The notes under the pieces are model-generated. The model was not told where the DNA came from. It searched no databases and was given only the letters and a program-made list of their open reading frames with translations. Source: CAZYBU01 sp964645775 (lineage in GTDB: Bacteria; Spirochaetota; UBA4802; UBA5550). Taken from it: a stretch of 64,000 bases of DNA. The translations under genes and the position numbers were made by a program. This document shows positions 26,342 through 36,361 of the stretch, one piece after another. Numbering within the stretch: position 1 is the stretch's first letter; each line of letters begins with the position of its first letter. The DNA lies in NCBI GenBank assembly GCA_964645775.1, contig CAZYBU010000006.1, positions 60,613-124,612 on the forward strand, given 5' to 3'.

Positions 26342-28699
26342 ATGAAAAAATCGGAAGTTTTTATTCTTCTTATCGTGATGTTGATAGCGATACCGGTATT
26401 CTCGCAAAATGATGACTCTGACGAATCAGCAAAAGAGAATAAAGAGACTAAAACGACTATTGCGAAAGATAACAAGAAAAGAGGATATCACCTGGGTAAG
26501 GTTGTAGTCTCAGCTACCCGGACAAAAAAGACAGTGGGAGCGGCACCTGCCAGTGTATCTGTTGTAAGCGAAGAGGACATGGATGTGAACCATGTTCAGT
26601 TTTTTGATCAGGCAATAAACAAGTTGCCGGGTGTGTACGTAAACAGAAGAAAGTTCGCGGATGTAACCCTGGGAATAAATATCAGAGGTTTTACGGACAG
26701 TTCCCATAATTTAATCATGTGGAACGGAATGCCCTTAACAGATGGTTATTCAAATAACGTTACCATACCCTCTATCTCTTCGGATAATATTGATAGGATT
26801 GAGGTTGTAAAAGGGCCCTTTTCCAGTCTGTACGGGAGAAACGCTCTGGGCGGGGTCGTAAATATTATCACAAAAGTCCCTGAAAAGAGAGACGTTACGG
26901 CTAAGGCCTCGTATGGTTCCTATAATACTTTTGCCGGTCATGTCCATGTAGCGGACAGATTCTTCAAAAACAAATTGGGAGTTTACCTTTCTTTCGATTA
27001 CAAATCAACGGATGGACAAAGAACAAATCACATTGTCAAAGATTTTGACGATTCGGACGGGGGATCGGCTATTCCGGTAAGTGGTATGATAAAAACCACG
27101 GATGATGCCGGCAACCAGTTTTCCGGAAGCAATCATCCATATTACATTATTGGCGATCAGGGGCAAAACTATGTAGATCAGTGGATCACCAGCGGAAAGC
27201 TTACGTACGATTTCACATCGACCACTAAGCTTTCATTGGATTATAATATCCATTCCTTTACCTACGGTTACAGAGACGCGCAAAGCTATTTAAAAGACTC
27301 AAATGGAACCCCGATAACCGAGGGTAATGTTACAGTCAATTACGAAGGAACCGATTATTATCTGGATGTCGAGCCTGATGATTTTCTCCCTTACTTCGCC
27401 GGTGGTGAACGTTTTAACATGTATTACCTGCTCGGCTTTGAAACGAAATTTGATGATATCGATTTTAAAACAAAAGTTGGCTGGCATGAGAAGACAAGCT
27501 GGTATGTAAAATCAGGTGATTATTATAATACCGGAGACGGGGAGATTAATTATACATCTCCTACCCGAATGATCATGGGGGACGCTCAGTTTGATATTCC
27601 CCTTGCCTTCGGGGCCGGATTCATGGCAAAGAAACATATTCTCACAATTGGAACCTCCGTGCGTTACGATCATTCGGAGTCTGAATCTCGCGATGTACCG
27701 GACTGGACCGACCCGCTTGAGAACTGGGGCACAAAGCATGAAGCGATGGAAGGTGATCAGATATTCCCTTCATTGTTTGCGCAACTTGAACTCGGTCTTG
27801 TTAAAGATTACCTGACCATCTATACCGGCGTAAGATACGATCACTGGGTAAATTTTGGCGGTTATGCCTACGATTCTGCCGGTAGTCCAACAACAAAGAA
27901 TTATGAAACGACTCATGATTTCCAGGTCTCTCCCAAAATAGCCGTTGTATATAAACCGGGTTTAAAGTTGGGAGATAACATCTTCAGTCTTGATACCGTC
28001 CGTGCTTCATACGGCATGGCCTTTAATCCACCCACGATTTATCAGCTTTATAAACAATGGAGTGGAGGGTCATACACGAACCTCGCGAATCCTGAACTTC
28101 AGCCTGAAACAAGTCACTCCTGGGAAGCAGGCGTATCCTTCTCGTTTCTGGATAAGATGATTGTTGTATCGGGAACCTATTTCGGAAGTGTAATACAGGA
28201 CCTTGTGGAAAAGACTGTAATTGCAACCGGACCACCTGAATTACGTCAGGAAAAGAATATAGGTTCAGGCGTTATTCATGGATTCGAAAGTGATGTTCGA
28301 GTCTACATTCTCGATTTCCTTGAAGTGTTTGGTAACTTCACGTACACCTATACGGAAATTACGGAGGCACTTGATCCTTTACATGTAGGGAAAGCTTTTA
28401 CTGAAGTCCCAATGTATATGGCAAATACTGGTATAAACGTACATTGGAAATATATTACCGGAAGTGTGACTTTCAGGTATGTGGATAAGATATATGCGGA
28501 TGCTGATAACGGAGATACAGCCACAGGGACCTACGGGGTATACGATGACGTCTATCTGCTTGATATGAAGATTACCGGTAAGCCTTATGAAGGTGTCAGT
28601 CTGACCTTTGGTATAGATAATATTCTGGATTATCAGTATTACCAGTACTATAAGTCTCCGGGTAGAACTTTCTATGGCGAAGCAAAAATACAATTGTAG
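26342..28699 (+). CDS. TonB-dependent outer-membrane receptor, HmuR/BtuB-like
   Basis: 785 residues. Signal peptide (about 1-21, ending VFS-Q), a TonB-box-like VVVSATRTKK, plug domain (about 55-165; NIRGF, RIEVVKGPFSSLYGRNALGGVVNI), then a 22-strand barrel ending in the typical aromatic terminus (GEAKIQL). FNPPTIYQLY and NPELQPE stand where haem receptors carry FRAP and NPNL. Perfect AGGAGG before ATG. Haem, cobalamin or another tetrapyrrole is the likely ligand, from the neighbours rather than the barrel itself. Confidence 0.92.
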   Translation: MKKSEVFILLIVMLIAIPVFSQNDDSDESAKENKETKTTIAKDNKKRGYHLGKVVVSATRTKKTVGAAPASVSVVSEEDMDVNHVQFFDQAINKLPGVYVNRRKFADVTLGINIRGFTDSSHNLIMWNGMPLTDGYSNNVTIPSISSDNIDRIEVVKGPFSSLYGRNALGGVVNIITKVPEKRDVTAKASYGSYNTFAGHVHVADRFFKNKLGVYLSFDYKSTDGQRTNHIVKDFDDSDGGSAIPVSGMIKTTDDAGNQFSGSNHPYYIIGDQGQNYVDQWITSGKLTYDFTSTTKLSLDYNIHSFTYGYRDAQSYLKDSNGTPITEGNVTVNYEGTDYYLDVEPDDFLPYFAGGERFNMYYLLGFETKFDDIDFKTKVGWHEKTSWYVKSGDYYNTGDGEINYTSPTRMIMGDAQFDIPLAFGAGFMAKKHILTIGTSVRYDHSESESRDVPDWTDPLENWGTKHEAMEGDQIFPSLFAQLELGLVKDYLTIYTGVRYDHWVNFGGYAYDSAGSPTTKNYETTHDFQVSPKIAVVYKPGLKLGDNIFSLDTVRASYGMAFNPPTIYQLYKQWSGGSYTNLANPELQPETSHSWEAGVSFSFLDKMIVVSGTYFGSVIQDLVEKTVIATGPPELRQEKNIGSGVIHGFESDVRVYILDFLEVFGNFTYTYTEITEALDPLHVGKAFTEVPMYMANTGINVHWKYITGSVTFRYVDKIYADADNGDTATGTYGVYDDVYLLDMKITGKPYEGVSLTFGIDNILDYQYYQYYKSPGRTFYGEAKIQL

Positions 28700-28715
28700 G
28701 GAATAACGCTTCGGC

Positions 28716-29657
28716 ATGGTTAATGAAAGTTTTTTTATGACAATGGAGTACCTCGGAAGCGTTTTACCGGTCATGGCCCTGGGTGTTTTTACGATGAATG
28801 TAATACAGCACCGGGGCCTGATTGCTCGTATATCCTGGATTACGGGGCCCATTATCAGTTTTGGCCGTCTGAGTAAACCGGTAGGCATTACTTTTTTAAC
28901 TGCCTTCGGCTCCCCCTCCGCGGCCAGCGCTATGCTGAGAAAGCTTTATGACGCAAAAACATTATCCCGTAAAGAGATAAACATCGCGGTTCTGCTGAAC
29001 GCATTTCCTGTAATGGTAATGGAAGCGCGTGTAATGCTTCCCAAGCTGGTGTCCTTCCTGTCATACGCAGGGGCCATACTCTTCGGGATAATGCTTTTAC
29101 TCAGATTGAGTCAAACTCTTGTGGTACTGCTGATTAGCCGAATAATTATGAGTAAAGAGAAAGGGGATGGTTATAATAATTTAGAGAACAACCCTGTTTT
29201 GCATGGTAAAGAACTGTTCTTTTCGGCGCTGAGAGATACTGTTCCGCCGATTGTAAGAATACTGGTGATCAGCGCACCTGTGACGTTCATTTCCATGTTG
29301 TTGCTGAATGCCGGTATATTTCAGCAATTAACGGATACGATTCAAAATTTTGCCGGATTTTTTCCCATTCCGGGTGAAGGTATTGGGGTAATCGCGGCTT
29401 ATTTCGGTCATCATGTAGCGGGTTTAACCCTGGCGGGCTCTCTGTTTTCAAAAAATGCTCTGGGGCTAAAAGAGGTTATTCTTACGTTGATGACGGCGCA
29501 GGTTCTGGCGGGTGTATCCGTGATGATCCGACATATTCATTACTATCTGGGTATTTACGGTACCCGACTCGGTATACAAATTATGAGTATGAGTTTCACT
29601 GTTCGGCATGGGTTTAATATTCTGGGGATAGTATGTGTCTACAATTTTTGGGGTTAG
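28716..29657 (+). CDS. Gate-domain (nucleoside-recognition) membrane protein
   Basis: 313 residues with about eight membrane helices and two gate-domain-like halves (TAFGSPSAASAMLRKLY in the first, GEGIGVIAAYFGHHVAG in the second). Gate domains occur in nucleoside carriers, spore maturation proteins and the FeoB iron channel. Located between the receptor and the chelatase, it may pass a metal ion or tetrapyrrole across the inner membrane. Overlaps the alternative GTG start of the next gene. Confidence 0.72.
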   Translation: MVNESFFMTMEYLGSVLPVMALGVFTMNVIQHRGLIARISWITGPIISFGRLSKPVGITFLTAFGSPSAASAMLRKLYDAKTLSRKEINIAVLLNAFPVMVMEARVMLPKLVSFLSYAGAILFGIMLLLRLSQTLVVLLISRIIMSKEKGDGYNNLENNPVLHGKELFFSALRDTVPPIVRILVISAPVTFISMLLLNAGIFQQLTDTIQNFAGFFPIPGEGIGVIAAYFGHHVAGLTLAGSLFSKNALGLKEVILTLMTAQVLAGVSVMIRHIHYYLGIYGTRLGIQIMSMSFTVRHGFNILGIVCVYNFWG

Positions 29658-29661
29658 GAAT

Positions 29662-32600
29662 ATGATCACTATAACAGCAATTATCTGGGATATTTATTCC
29701 GGGATGTTAGTGAAGAGCTCCGTGAATGTACCGGATGCTGATCTCAGGTTGTTCTCATCCAGGGTTCTCAGTGGTGATGAGGATAAAAGGGCAGAGGCCA
29801 TCGCATCCGCTCGTGAATCGGATGCCATCCTTCTTTATAGATCGACTGAGTCCTTTTGGGATGAAATCGAATCGGACCTTAAAAGCATTGGAATGGAAAA
29901 ACCTGTTATATGCGTATCTTCCAATCCCGCTTACTGGTCGTTATCGTCTGTCTCGACTGAACAGGCATCAAGATGTAACGATTATTTTGTATATGGAGGA
30001 TCGGATAATTTTTCCAACCTGATTCGCTATATATGTTATCTGGCCGATGGGAAAAGGAAAATCCCTTCAGATCCTGCGGCATTGCCCTGGCAGGGTCTGT
30101 ATCATCCCGATGCTCCGGAAATATTTAATGATTACCGGAATTTCAGAGAATGGTATGAGGGACCCTCGGAAATTCAGGTAGGGATTCTATTCAGCCGCAG
30201 TTACTGGGTGAACGAGAATAGGGAGATGATCGATGCTCTTGTCAGAGAGTTTGAAAGAAAGGGAATTGGGTGCGTTCCGGTTTTTACATGGCCGGTTAAA
30301 GATGATGCCCTCGGAACGATGAGTATTCCAAAAATCATTGAATCGTTTTATATGAATCAGGAGGGATTTTCGCGGATAAACGCGTTAATCAAACTGGTGT
30401 TCCTCCCAGGAGAGAACCATGAGACATCGAACAATACGTCTTCTGTAGAGAAAAATAGTTCAATTTACCAGAAACTGAATGTGCCGGTTTTTCAACCGGT
30501 AGTCCTGTCGAAAAAAAATTATCAGGAATGGCTTGAAGATCCCCATGGTCTCGGGTCTATGACTGCATGGCATATTACCATGCCGGAATTTGAAGGAGTT
30601 ATTGAACCACTTCCCCTGGCCACTTCAAATACTCGAGATGAGAATGGTATCAAAAAGATTGTACCTGTTAAGGAGAGAGTCGAAAAAATAACCCGCCGTA
30701 TAATTAAGTGGATCGAATTGTCCCATAAACCGGTCCAGGAAAGAAAAATCGCCTTCATTCTCCATAATAATCCATGTGTTTCTGTTGAGGCCTCTCTTGG
30801 CGGGGCTGCTCACCTCGATTCTTTTGAAAGCATGTCAAAGATCTTAAAAAACATGAAGGAGACAGGTTACAATATTGATGTTGTCCCTGAAAGCGGGAAA
30901 GAACTTTCCGAAATGTTCACGGATCGAAAAGCTATATCGGAGTTCCGATGGACCACCGTGGATGAAATAATCAAGAAGGGTGGGTGTCTTCGTAAGATGG
31001 AGGTCGATTTTTACAGGAGATGGTTTGATAAACAGTCAATTAGTTTTCGCGAACGTATAACAGAAGTCTGGGGTGAACCTCCCGGTGTTGCGCGGGATGG
31101 TGTGCCCGCATCCATGGTTCATGAAGGTAAGATTGTGATAACCGGCATCAATCTTGGCAACGCAATTATCAGCGCTCAGCCTAAACGGGGCTGTTCCGGT
31201 TCCAGATGTGATGGAAGAGTTTGTAAAATTCTCCATGACCCTGATATACCCCCTCCCCATCAGTATTTTGCCACCTATAAGTATGTAGAACACGACTTCA
31301 GGGCTGATTGTCTTGTACACGTCGGCACTCACGGAAATCTTGAGTTTTTGCCGGGGAAAAGTAACGCTCTCTCAGCTGATTGCAATCCTGATATTGCTAT
31401 CGGAGACCTTCCGCATTTATATATCTACAATGCGGATAATCCTCCTGAAGGCGCTATAGCAAAAAGGAGAAGCTATGCTGTCCTGGTCGATCATCTCCAG
31501 GCTGTGATGATAAAAAGTGAACTCGCACTGGATCTTGAGGAACTGGAGAGACTGCTGGATGAGTATAATACAGCCAGCGGTGTAAATAAAACCAGGGCGC
31601 ATACATTGAAGCACATGATCATTGAAAGTATTGAAAAGACGAATCTTGTTAATGAAATTGGAGGAATAGATAACAAGCCTTTTAATCTTGTAGTAAAGTC
31701 CGCTCATGAGGCCATATCTCTGCTTAAAGGGAGCCAGATGAATTATGGTATGCATGTGTTTGGAGAGATTCCCGAGCTGGAAGACCGAGTGGATTATGTA
31801 CGGTCAATAATGAGGGTTGTTTCTCTGAATGGAATAACCCTTCGAAGGGTCCTTTGTGATATACATGATATCGACATGGACTATGCCCTGATGAATCAGG
31901 GAGAGGTGCATTCCGAAATGAACATATCCTATGGAGCTATTCTGGATGATCTCGAAGAAAAATCTCGTGAGTTCATTCGGGAGCTAATCATTATTAGAAA
32001 TAGAGTAGAGGAAGTGGTCGAAAGACTGTTTCCTTACGCAGACAATATTGCAAATGAAAACCTGTTCCTCTTTTCCGATATCATAAGGGAGATAGACGCG
32101 CGTATTGACGCATCAGACGAAATTGGAGGAGTGCTAAAGGGATTTAATGGTGAGTTTCTATCGGTCGGTCCTTCAGGGAAAATGACTAGAGGACGGTATG
32201 AAATTATGCCAACCGGAAGAAATTTTTACACACTCGATATTCAGACATTACCGACAAGGGCTGCCTGGATTATTGGAAACCGTTTGGAAGAAGAAGTGAT
32301 CGATTCATATTTACGGGAAGAGGGTGGTTATCCCGATAATATCGCATTCTATTTAAACAGTACAGATATTACCTGCGCAGATGGAGAAGGAATGGCTCAG
32401 ATTATGAAGCTTGTGGGAGCCCGGCCACGATGGGTTTCATCTGGGAGGGTCGATGGCCATGAGGTCATTCCGCTGGAAGAACTGGGCCGTCCAAGAATTG
32501 ATGTTACTATTCGGATAAGCGGTATTCTGCGGGATAGTTTTCCTGAGTGTGTTGAATACATGGACGATGTCATTCGTTCAATTGCTCTTCTTGATGAACC

Positions 32601-33519
32601 TGAGGAGATGAATTATGTAAGAAAGAATACACTTGAGAGATGGAAGGACAAAGAAAACCCCGATTCAGAAGAGAGATGGGACGAGGCTGCTACCAGGGTT
32701 TTTGGTTCTAAGCCCGGAACCTATACCGCAGGTGTAAATTACGCAGTATATGCATCCGCATGGAAGGAAGAGAAGGATCTTACAGATATCTATCTCTACT
32801 GGAATCAGTACGCCTATGGAAAAAAATATTACGGTAGAGAAGCTCCTGAGGATCTGATAGCCAATTTAAAACAGGTAGATGTGACCTTTAATAAGGCTTA
32901 TACAGACGAATATGATCTTTTTGGTTGCTGTACGTATTATTCCACTCATGGAGGTCTTACCAACGCGGCAAAAAGTCTTTCGGGAAAGGATGTAAAAACC
33001 ATGTATGGGGATACGCGTGATCCGGAGAACGTTGGCGTCAGGGATATTTCCGCCGAGATAAGACGTGTGGTCAGATCGAAACTGTTAAATCAGAAATGGA
33101 TAGAAGGGATGAAACAGCATGGCTATAAAGGACTTGGAGATATATCAAAAATTATAGGGCGCGTTTACGGATGGGAAACTACCACGCAGGCGGTCGATGA
33201 CTGGATATTTGATGATATAACCCGAACCTATGTGGTTGATCAGGAGATGCGCAGTGAATTTGAGGAGAAGAACCCATGGGCATTGGAAGAAATCGGACGA
33301 CGATTACTTGAGGCCCATGAAAGAGGATTGTGGGATGCTGATCCCGAAGTTCTTGATGATCTAAAATCAATCTACATGCAGGTTGAAGGTTGGATTGAAG
33401 AAAAACTTGGGGATGTATCCGGTGATTTCCAGGGTGGTTCAATTGATGTCCTGGCAAGTGAGGATGTTGGTGACTGGAAGCAAATGATGGAAAAGATACA
33501 CAAATTAACCGGAAAGTAA
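29662..33519 (+). CDS. CobN/HmuS-family chelatase large subunit
   Basis: 1285 residues from ATG 29662, whose MITITAI opening fits the family; a GTG at 29635 would add nine residues inside the preceding gene. CobN/Mg-chelatase H-subunit domain throughout: HVGTHGNLEFLPGK near residue 553-566, then SADCNPD, GDLPHLYIYN and PPEGAIAKRR. In CobNST and ChlHID the large subunit binds the tetrapyrrole and inserts the metal with ATP spent by AAA+ partners. In Bacteroidota hmu loci the same family (HmuS) stands between haem receptor and ABC genes and is reported to take iron out of haem. Neighbours here fit the HmuS case. Confidence 0.88.
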   Translation: MITITAIIWDIYSGMLVKSSVNVPDADLRLFSSRVLSGDEDKRAEAIASARESDAILLYRSTESFWDEIESDLKSIGMEKPVICVSSNPAYWSLSSVSTEQASRCNDYFVYGGSDNFSNLIRYICYLADGKRKIPSDPAALPWQGLYHPDAPEIFNDYRNFREWYEGPSEIQVGILFSRSYWVNENREMIDALVREFERKGIGCVPVFTWPVKDDALGTMSIPKIIESFYMNQEGFSRINALIKLVFLPGENHETSNNTSSVEKNSSIYQKLNVPVFQPVVLSKKNYQEWLEDPHGLGSMTAWHITMPEFEGVIEPLPLATSNTRDENGIKKIVPVKERVEKITRRIIKWIELSHKPVQERKIAFILHNNPCVSVEASLGGAAHLDSFESMSKILKNMKETGYNIDVVPESGKELSEMFTDRKAISEFRWTTVDEIIKKGGCLRKMEVDFYRRWFDKQSISFRERITEVWGEPPGVARDGVPASMVHEGKIVITGINLGNAIISAQPKRGCSGSRCDGRVCKILHDPDIPPPHQYFATYKYVEHDFRADCLVHVGTHGNLEFLPGKSNALSADCNPDIAIGDLPHLYIYNADNPPEGAIAKRRSYAVLVDHLQAVMIKSELALDLEELERLLDEYNTASGVNKTRAHTLKHMIIESIEKTNLVNEIGGIDNKPFNLVVKSAHEAISLLKGSQMNYGMHVFGEIPELEDRVDYVRSIMRVVSLNGITLRRVLCDIHDIDMDYALMNQGEVHSEMNISYGAILDDLEEKSREFIRELIIIRNRVEEVVERLFPYADNIANENLFLFSDIIREIDARIDASDEIGGVLKGFNGEFLSVGPSGKMTRGRYEIMPTGRNFYTLDIQTLPTRAAWIIGNRLEEEVIDSYLREEGGYPDNIAFYLNSTDITCADGEGMAQIMKLVGARPRWVSSGRVDGHEVIPLEELGRPRIDVTIRISGILRDSFPECVEYMDDVIRSIALLDEPEEMNYVRKNTLERWKDKENPDSEERWDEAATRVFGSKPGTYTAGVNYAVYASAWKEEKDLTDIYLYWNQYAYGKKYYGREAPEDLIANLKQVDVTFNKAYTDEYDLFGCCTYYSTHGGLTNAAKSLSGKDVKTMYGDTRDPENVGVRDISAEIRRVVRSKLLNQKWIEGMKQHGYKGLGDISKIIGRVYGWETTTQAVDDWIFDDITRTYVVDQEMRSEFEEKNPWALEEIGRRLLEAHERGLWDADPEVLDDLKSIYMQVEGWIEEKLGDVSGDFQGGSIDVLASEDVGDWKQMMEKIHKLTGK

Positions 33520-33520
33520 T

Positions 33521-34375
33521 ATGTGGAAAAGATGCATCTCTATCGCGTTGATTTTGGTTTTTATGGGCTGCAGGGCTCATGATGAATATCAGAATGAAAC
33601 GAAGCAGGCAAAACGAATTATATCCCTGTCTTGTTCGATAACGGACACATTATATAAAATTGGTGCGGCCGACAGGGTTGTCGGCATCACGAGTTACTGC
33701 AAGCAGTCCGTCGGTATTAATGACAAACCTGTTGTAGGTAGAGGATTCGGCGATATCAATATTGAGGCTGTTATAAGATTGAATCCCGACCTGATTATTT
33801 GCTGGCAGGGAAAAGATGAGAAAGTATTAAGAGACAGGGGATTCAGACTCTACCTTATTAGACCTCATGACCTGCGTGAAGTAATAAGAACCGTAGAAAA
33901 GCTGGGTGTTATTACGGGAAAAACCGAAGAGGCAGGCATACTCGCCGATAAGATGAGGAAACGTTTATCACATGTGAAAAAGACTGTTTCCAGTGCTGCA
34001 AAAAGACCAAAGGTCTATTTTGAAAACGGACGCCCCTTTTCTACGAGATCTGAAGGTTCGCTGGCGGATGATATGATTCAGATTGCGGGTGGTTACAACA
34101 TCGCAAAAAATATGGGAATACCTTTTCCAAGGGTAAGCAGCGAGTTTGTCATTGAGGCAAGCCCGGAGGTTGTTATACTCGAGAATTCTGCCGCGAAGGA
34201 GAGTGTAATGAAGAGATCCGGATGGTCTGATATTCCGGCAGTAAAATCAGGAAGAATTCATGTTCAGAAGGCCTGGTATACACATTATTCATATAGATGT
34301 ATTGATGGTCTTGAGATGTACGCCAGGTGGATACATCCGGAACTATTCAGAAATAACCGGGAAGAGATAAAATGA
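33521..34375 (+). CDS. BtuF/FepB-like ABC substrate-binding lipoprotein, copy 1
   Basis: 284 residues. Leader with lipobox VFMGC, then a cluster-A-III binding protein fold (RIISLSCSITDTLYKIGAADRVVGI, LNPDLIICW). Periplasmic capture of siderophore, haem or cobalamin. It starts one base after the chelatase stop and overlaps its paralogue by 4 bp. SLSCS replaces the usual SLAPS, an unusual cysteine kept in both copies. Confidence 0.88.
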   Translation: MWKRCISIALILVFMGCRAHDEYQNETKQAKRIISLSCSITDTLYKIGAADRVVGITSYCKQSVGINDKPVVGRGFGDINIEAVIRLNPDLIICWQGKDEKVLRDRGFRLYLIRPHDLREVIRTVEKLGVITGKTEEAGILADKMRKRLSHVKKTVSSAAKRPKVYFENGRPFSTRSEGSLADDMIQIAGGYNIAKNMGIPFPRVSSEFVIEASPEVVILENSAAKESVMKRSGWSDIPAVKSGRIHVQKAWYTHYSYRCIDGLEMYARWIHPELFRNNREEIK

Positions 34376-35283
34376 GAACCTGTTCATATCTTCCATTTCA
34401 TATTGGGCTTTTAAAGGGAACCCTTCTCATTATCGTGTTTGGTATTCTCATTACGGCGTGCAATAAAAATGATTACCGTCCCGAAGAAGTGCTGAATGGG
34501 AATAAATATAATAGTCTCAGAATCATTTCGTTATCATGTTCCATGACGGATAATCTTTATAAAATGGGCGCGGCAGACCAGGTAATAGGTATAACAAGTG
34601 TTTGTGAAGAGAAGATAGGAATCAATGATAAACCGCTTGTGGGAGGCAGGGGGTTAAATGATATCAATATTGAGAGGATTATTGAACTTAACCCGGATCT
34701 GATTATCTCATGGAGAAGTCGCGCGGCGGAAGAGTTAAGAAGAAGAGGATTTAACGTTCTTATTACAACTCCTCAAACGGTTGAGGAGATAATTGAGACG
34801 ATTAAAAGGCTGGGTGAGATAACTGGTCGTCTTGAAGAAGCACGTATAATAACAAATGATATGGAGAAACGCCTGCACGATGTAAAACAGAAAGTGTCAA
34901 GCGCAAAAACAAAACCCTCCGTGTATATAGAATACTGGAGGCCTTACTGGACTAGATCACGGGGGACTTTACCTGATGAAATGATACGAATTGCCGGAGG
35001 GCGGAATATCGCCGGGGACTTGTCCGTGCCATACCCCACTTTGAACAGCGAGTTCGTAATTAAAAAGAATCCTGATATTATCATTATGGATCTCAGACAC
35101 AATTCAACGGGCAATAATATGAAATTTGATCACAGACCGGGGTGGTCGGGTATTTCTGCTGTCAGAAAAGGTAAAGTTTTCATTCAGAAGCCCTGGTATA
35201 CACATCATTCATATCGATGTATTGATGGTCTTGAGATGTATGCCAGGTGGATACATCCAGAGGTCTATAACAAAAACAGGTAA
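34372..35283 (+). CDS. BtuF/FepB-like ABC substrate-binding lipoprotein, copy 2
   Basis: 303 residues, tandem paralogue of the previous gene, with lipobox LITAC. The same SLSCS(M)TD block and an almost identical C-terminus (WYTH..SYRCIDGLEMYARWIHPE). A longer N-terminal leader. Two binding proteins for one permease suggests two ligands or a delivery pair. Confidence 0.88.
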   Translation: MRTCSYLPFHIGLLKGTLLIIVFGILITACNKNDYRPEEVLNGNKYNSLRIISLSCSMTDNLYKMGAADQVIGITSVCEEKIGINDKPLVGGRGLNDINIERIIELNPDLIISWRSRAAEELRRRGFNVLITTPQTVEEIIETIKRLGEITGRLEEARIITNDMEKRLHDVKQKVSSAKTKPSVYIEYWRPYWTRSRGTLPDEMIRIAGGRNIAGDLSVPYPTLNSEFVIKKNPDIIIMDLRHNSTGNNMKFDHRPGWSGISAVRKGKVFIQKPWYTHHSYRCIDGLEMYARWIHPEVYNKNR

Positions 35284-35296
35284 TTGTTTGGATACT

Positions 35297-36361
35297 ATGA
35301 ATGTCAGAGATCATAATAGAATCACATCAAAGAGCAGTTCCAGGAGAAAGAATTATTATCTGTTTCCGATCCTCGTAATAATTCTGTTTCTTATGATAAT
35401 TATCTCAATCCGTATTGGATGGATTGATGCAAATTACCTTGAGATTTATAAGGCCCTGCTATCCGGATTGGGATTTGGTATACCAGTAGATGCACAAATA
35501 AAAAAAATCATCCTGGATATCAGACTTCCCAGGATTGCTATGGATATTCTTCTGGGGGCATCACTTTCGGTTTCCGGCTGTGCTATGCAGGCAATTTTCA
35601 GAAATCCCCTTGCTTCGCCTTTCGTAACCGGGATCGCCTCGGGCGGCGCTTTTGGGGCGGCTTTTATAATAATACTTGGACTGCCCGCGATACTGGCGGG
35701 TCCTTCCGCCTTTATCTTCTCTGTTATAACGGCTTTTTTCGTGTACTTCCTTGCTATGACAAACGGTAACGTTCCAGTGGGAACGATGATTCTGGCCGGT
35801 ATCGCCGTATCCCTGTTTTTTTCAGCCTTGCTCTCCTTTGTTCAATATATAGCTGATGAGCGTCAGCTTCGAGAAATTGTACTATGGAGCATGGGCAGGG
35901 TTTGGGAAGCCGACTGGACAAAGGTATTATACGGATCAGCGATAATAAGCATCGGGATCTTTGCTGTTTTCATGCTTACCAGAGAACTTGATATATTGCT
36001 ATTAGGTGACAAAACGGCCACTTCATTGGGTGTAAATACCGCAGCAATTAGAAGAACTATACTTGTTTTGGTTTCTCTGCTCACAGCTACAGCTGTTGCC
36101 ATTGGAGGTGTAATAAGTTTTGTCGGTCTTGTAGTGCCCCATATAATGCGAATGCTGATTGGGCCGGGAAATCGTATGCTTGTACCTGCATCTGCCCTGG
36201 CAGGATCGATATTCATGATTATGGCAGATTCTATTGCGAAAATCATAATCGCTCCGGTGGAACTACCAGTGGGTATCATTACTTCGATTATTGGAGTTCC
36301 ATTTTTCCTGTACATACTTAAAAGTAGAAAAAAGAAAATAGGATTTTCAGGTGATACTTGA
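35297..36361 (+). CDS. FecCD/BtuC-family ABC permease
   Basis: About 354 residues from ATG 35297; the longer open frame (from 35126) overlaps the binding-protein gene and is not credible. About ten membrane helices, with RLPRIAMDILLGASLSVSG, NPLASPFVTGIASGGAFGA and the GxVxFVGLVVPHIMR motif that contacts the ATPase. Transports iron-siderophore, haem or cobalamin across the inner membrane with the ATPase that follows. Confidence 0.9.
   Translation: MNVRDHNRITSKSSSRRKNYYLFPILVIILFLMIIISIRIGWIDANYLEIYKALLSGLGFGIPVDAQIKKIILDIRLPRIAMDILLGASLSVSGCAMQAIFRNPLASPFVTGIASGGAFGAAFIIILGLPAILAGPSAFIFSVITAFFVYFLAMTNGNVPVGTMILAGIAVSLFFSALLSFVQYIADERQLREIVLWSMGRVWEADWTKVLYGSAIISIGIFAVFMLTRELDILLLGDKTATSLGVNTAAIRRTILVLVSLLTATAVAIGGVISFVGLVVPHIMRMLIGPGNRMLVPASALAGSIFMIMADSIAKIIIAPVELPVGIITSIIGVPFFLYILKSRKKKIGFSGDT

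Noticed and set aside
35126..35296. N-terminal extension of the FecCD permease
   Set aside because: It overlaps the end of the binding-protein gene by 158 bp and has no family resemblance; ATG 35297 gives a normal permease.
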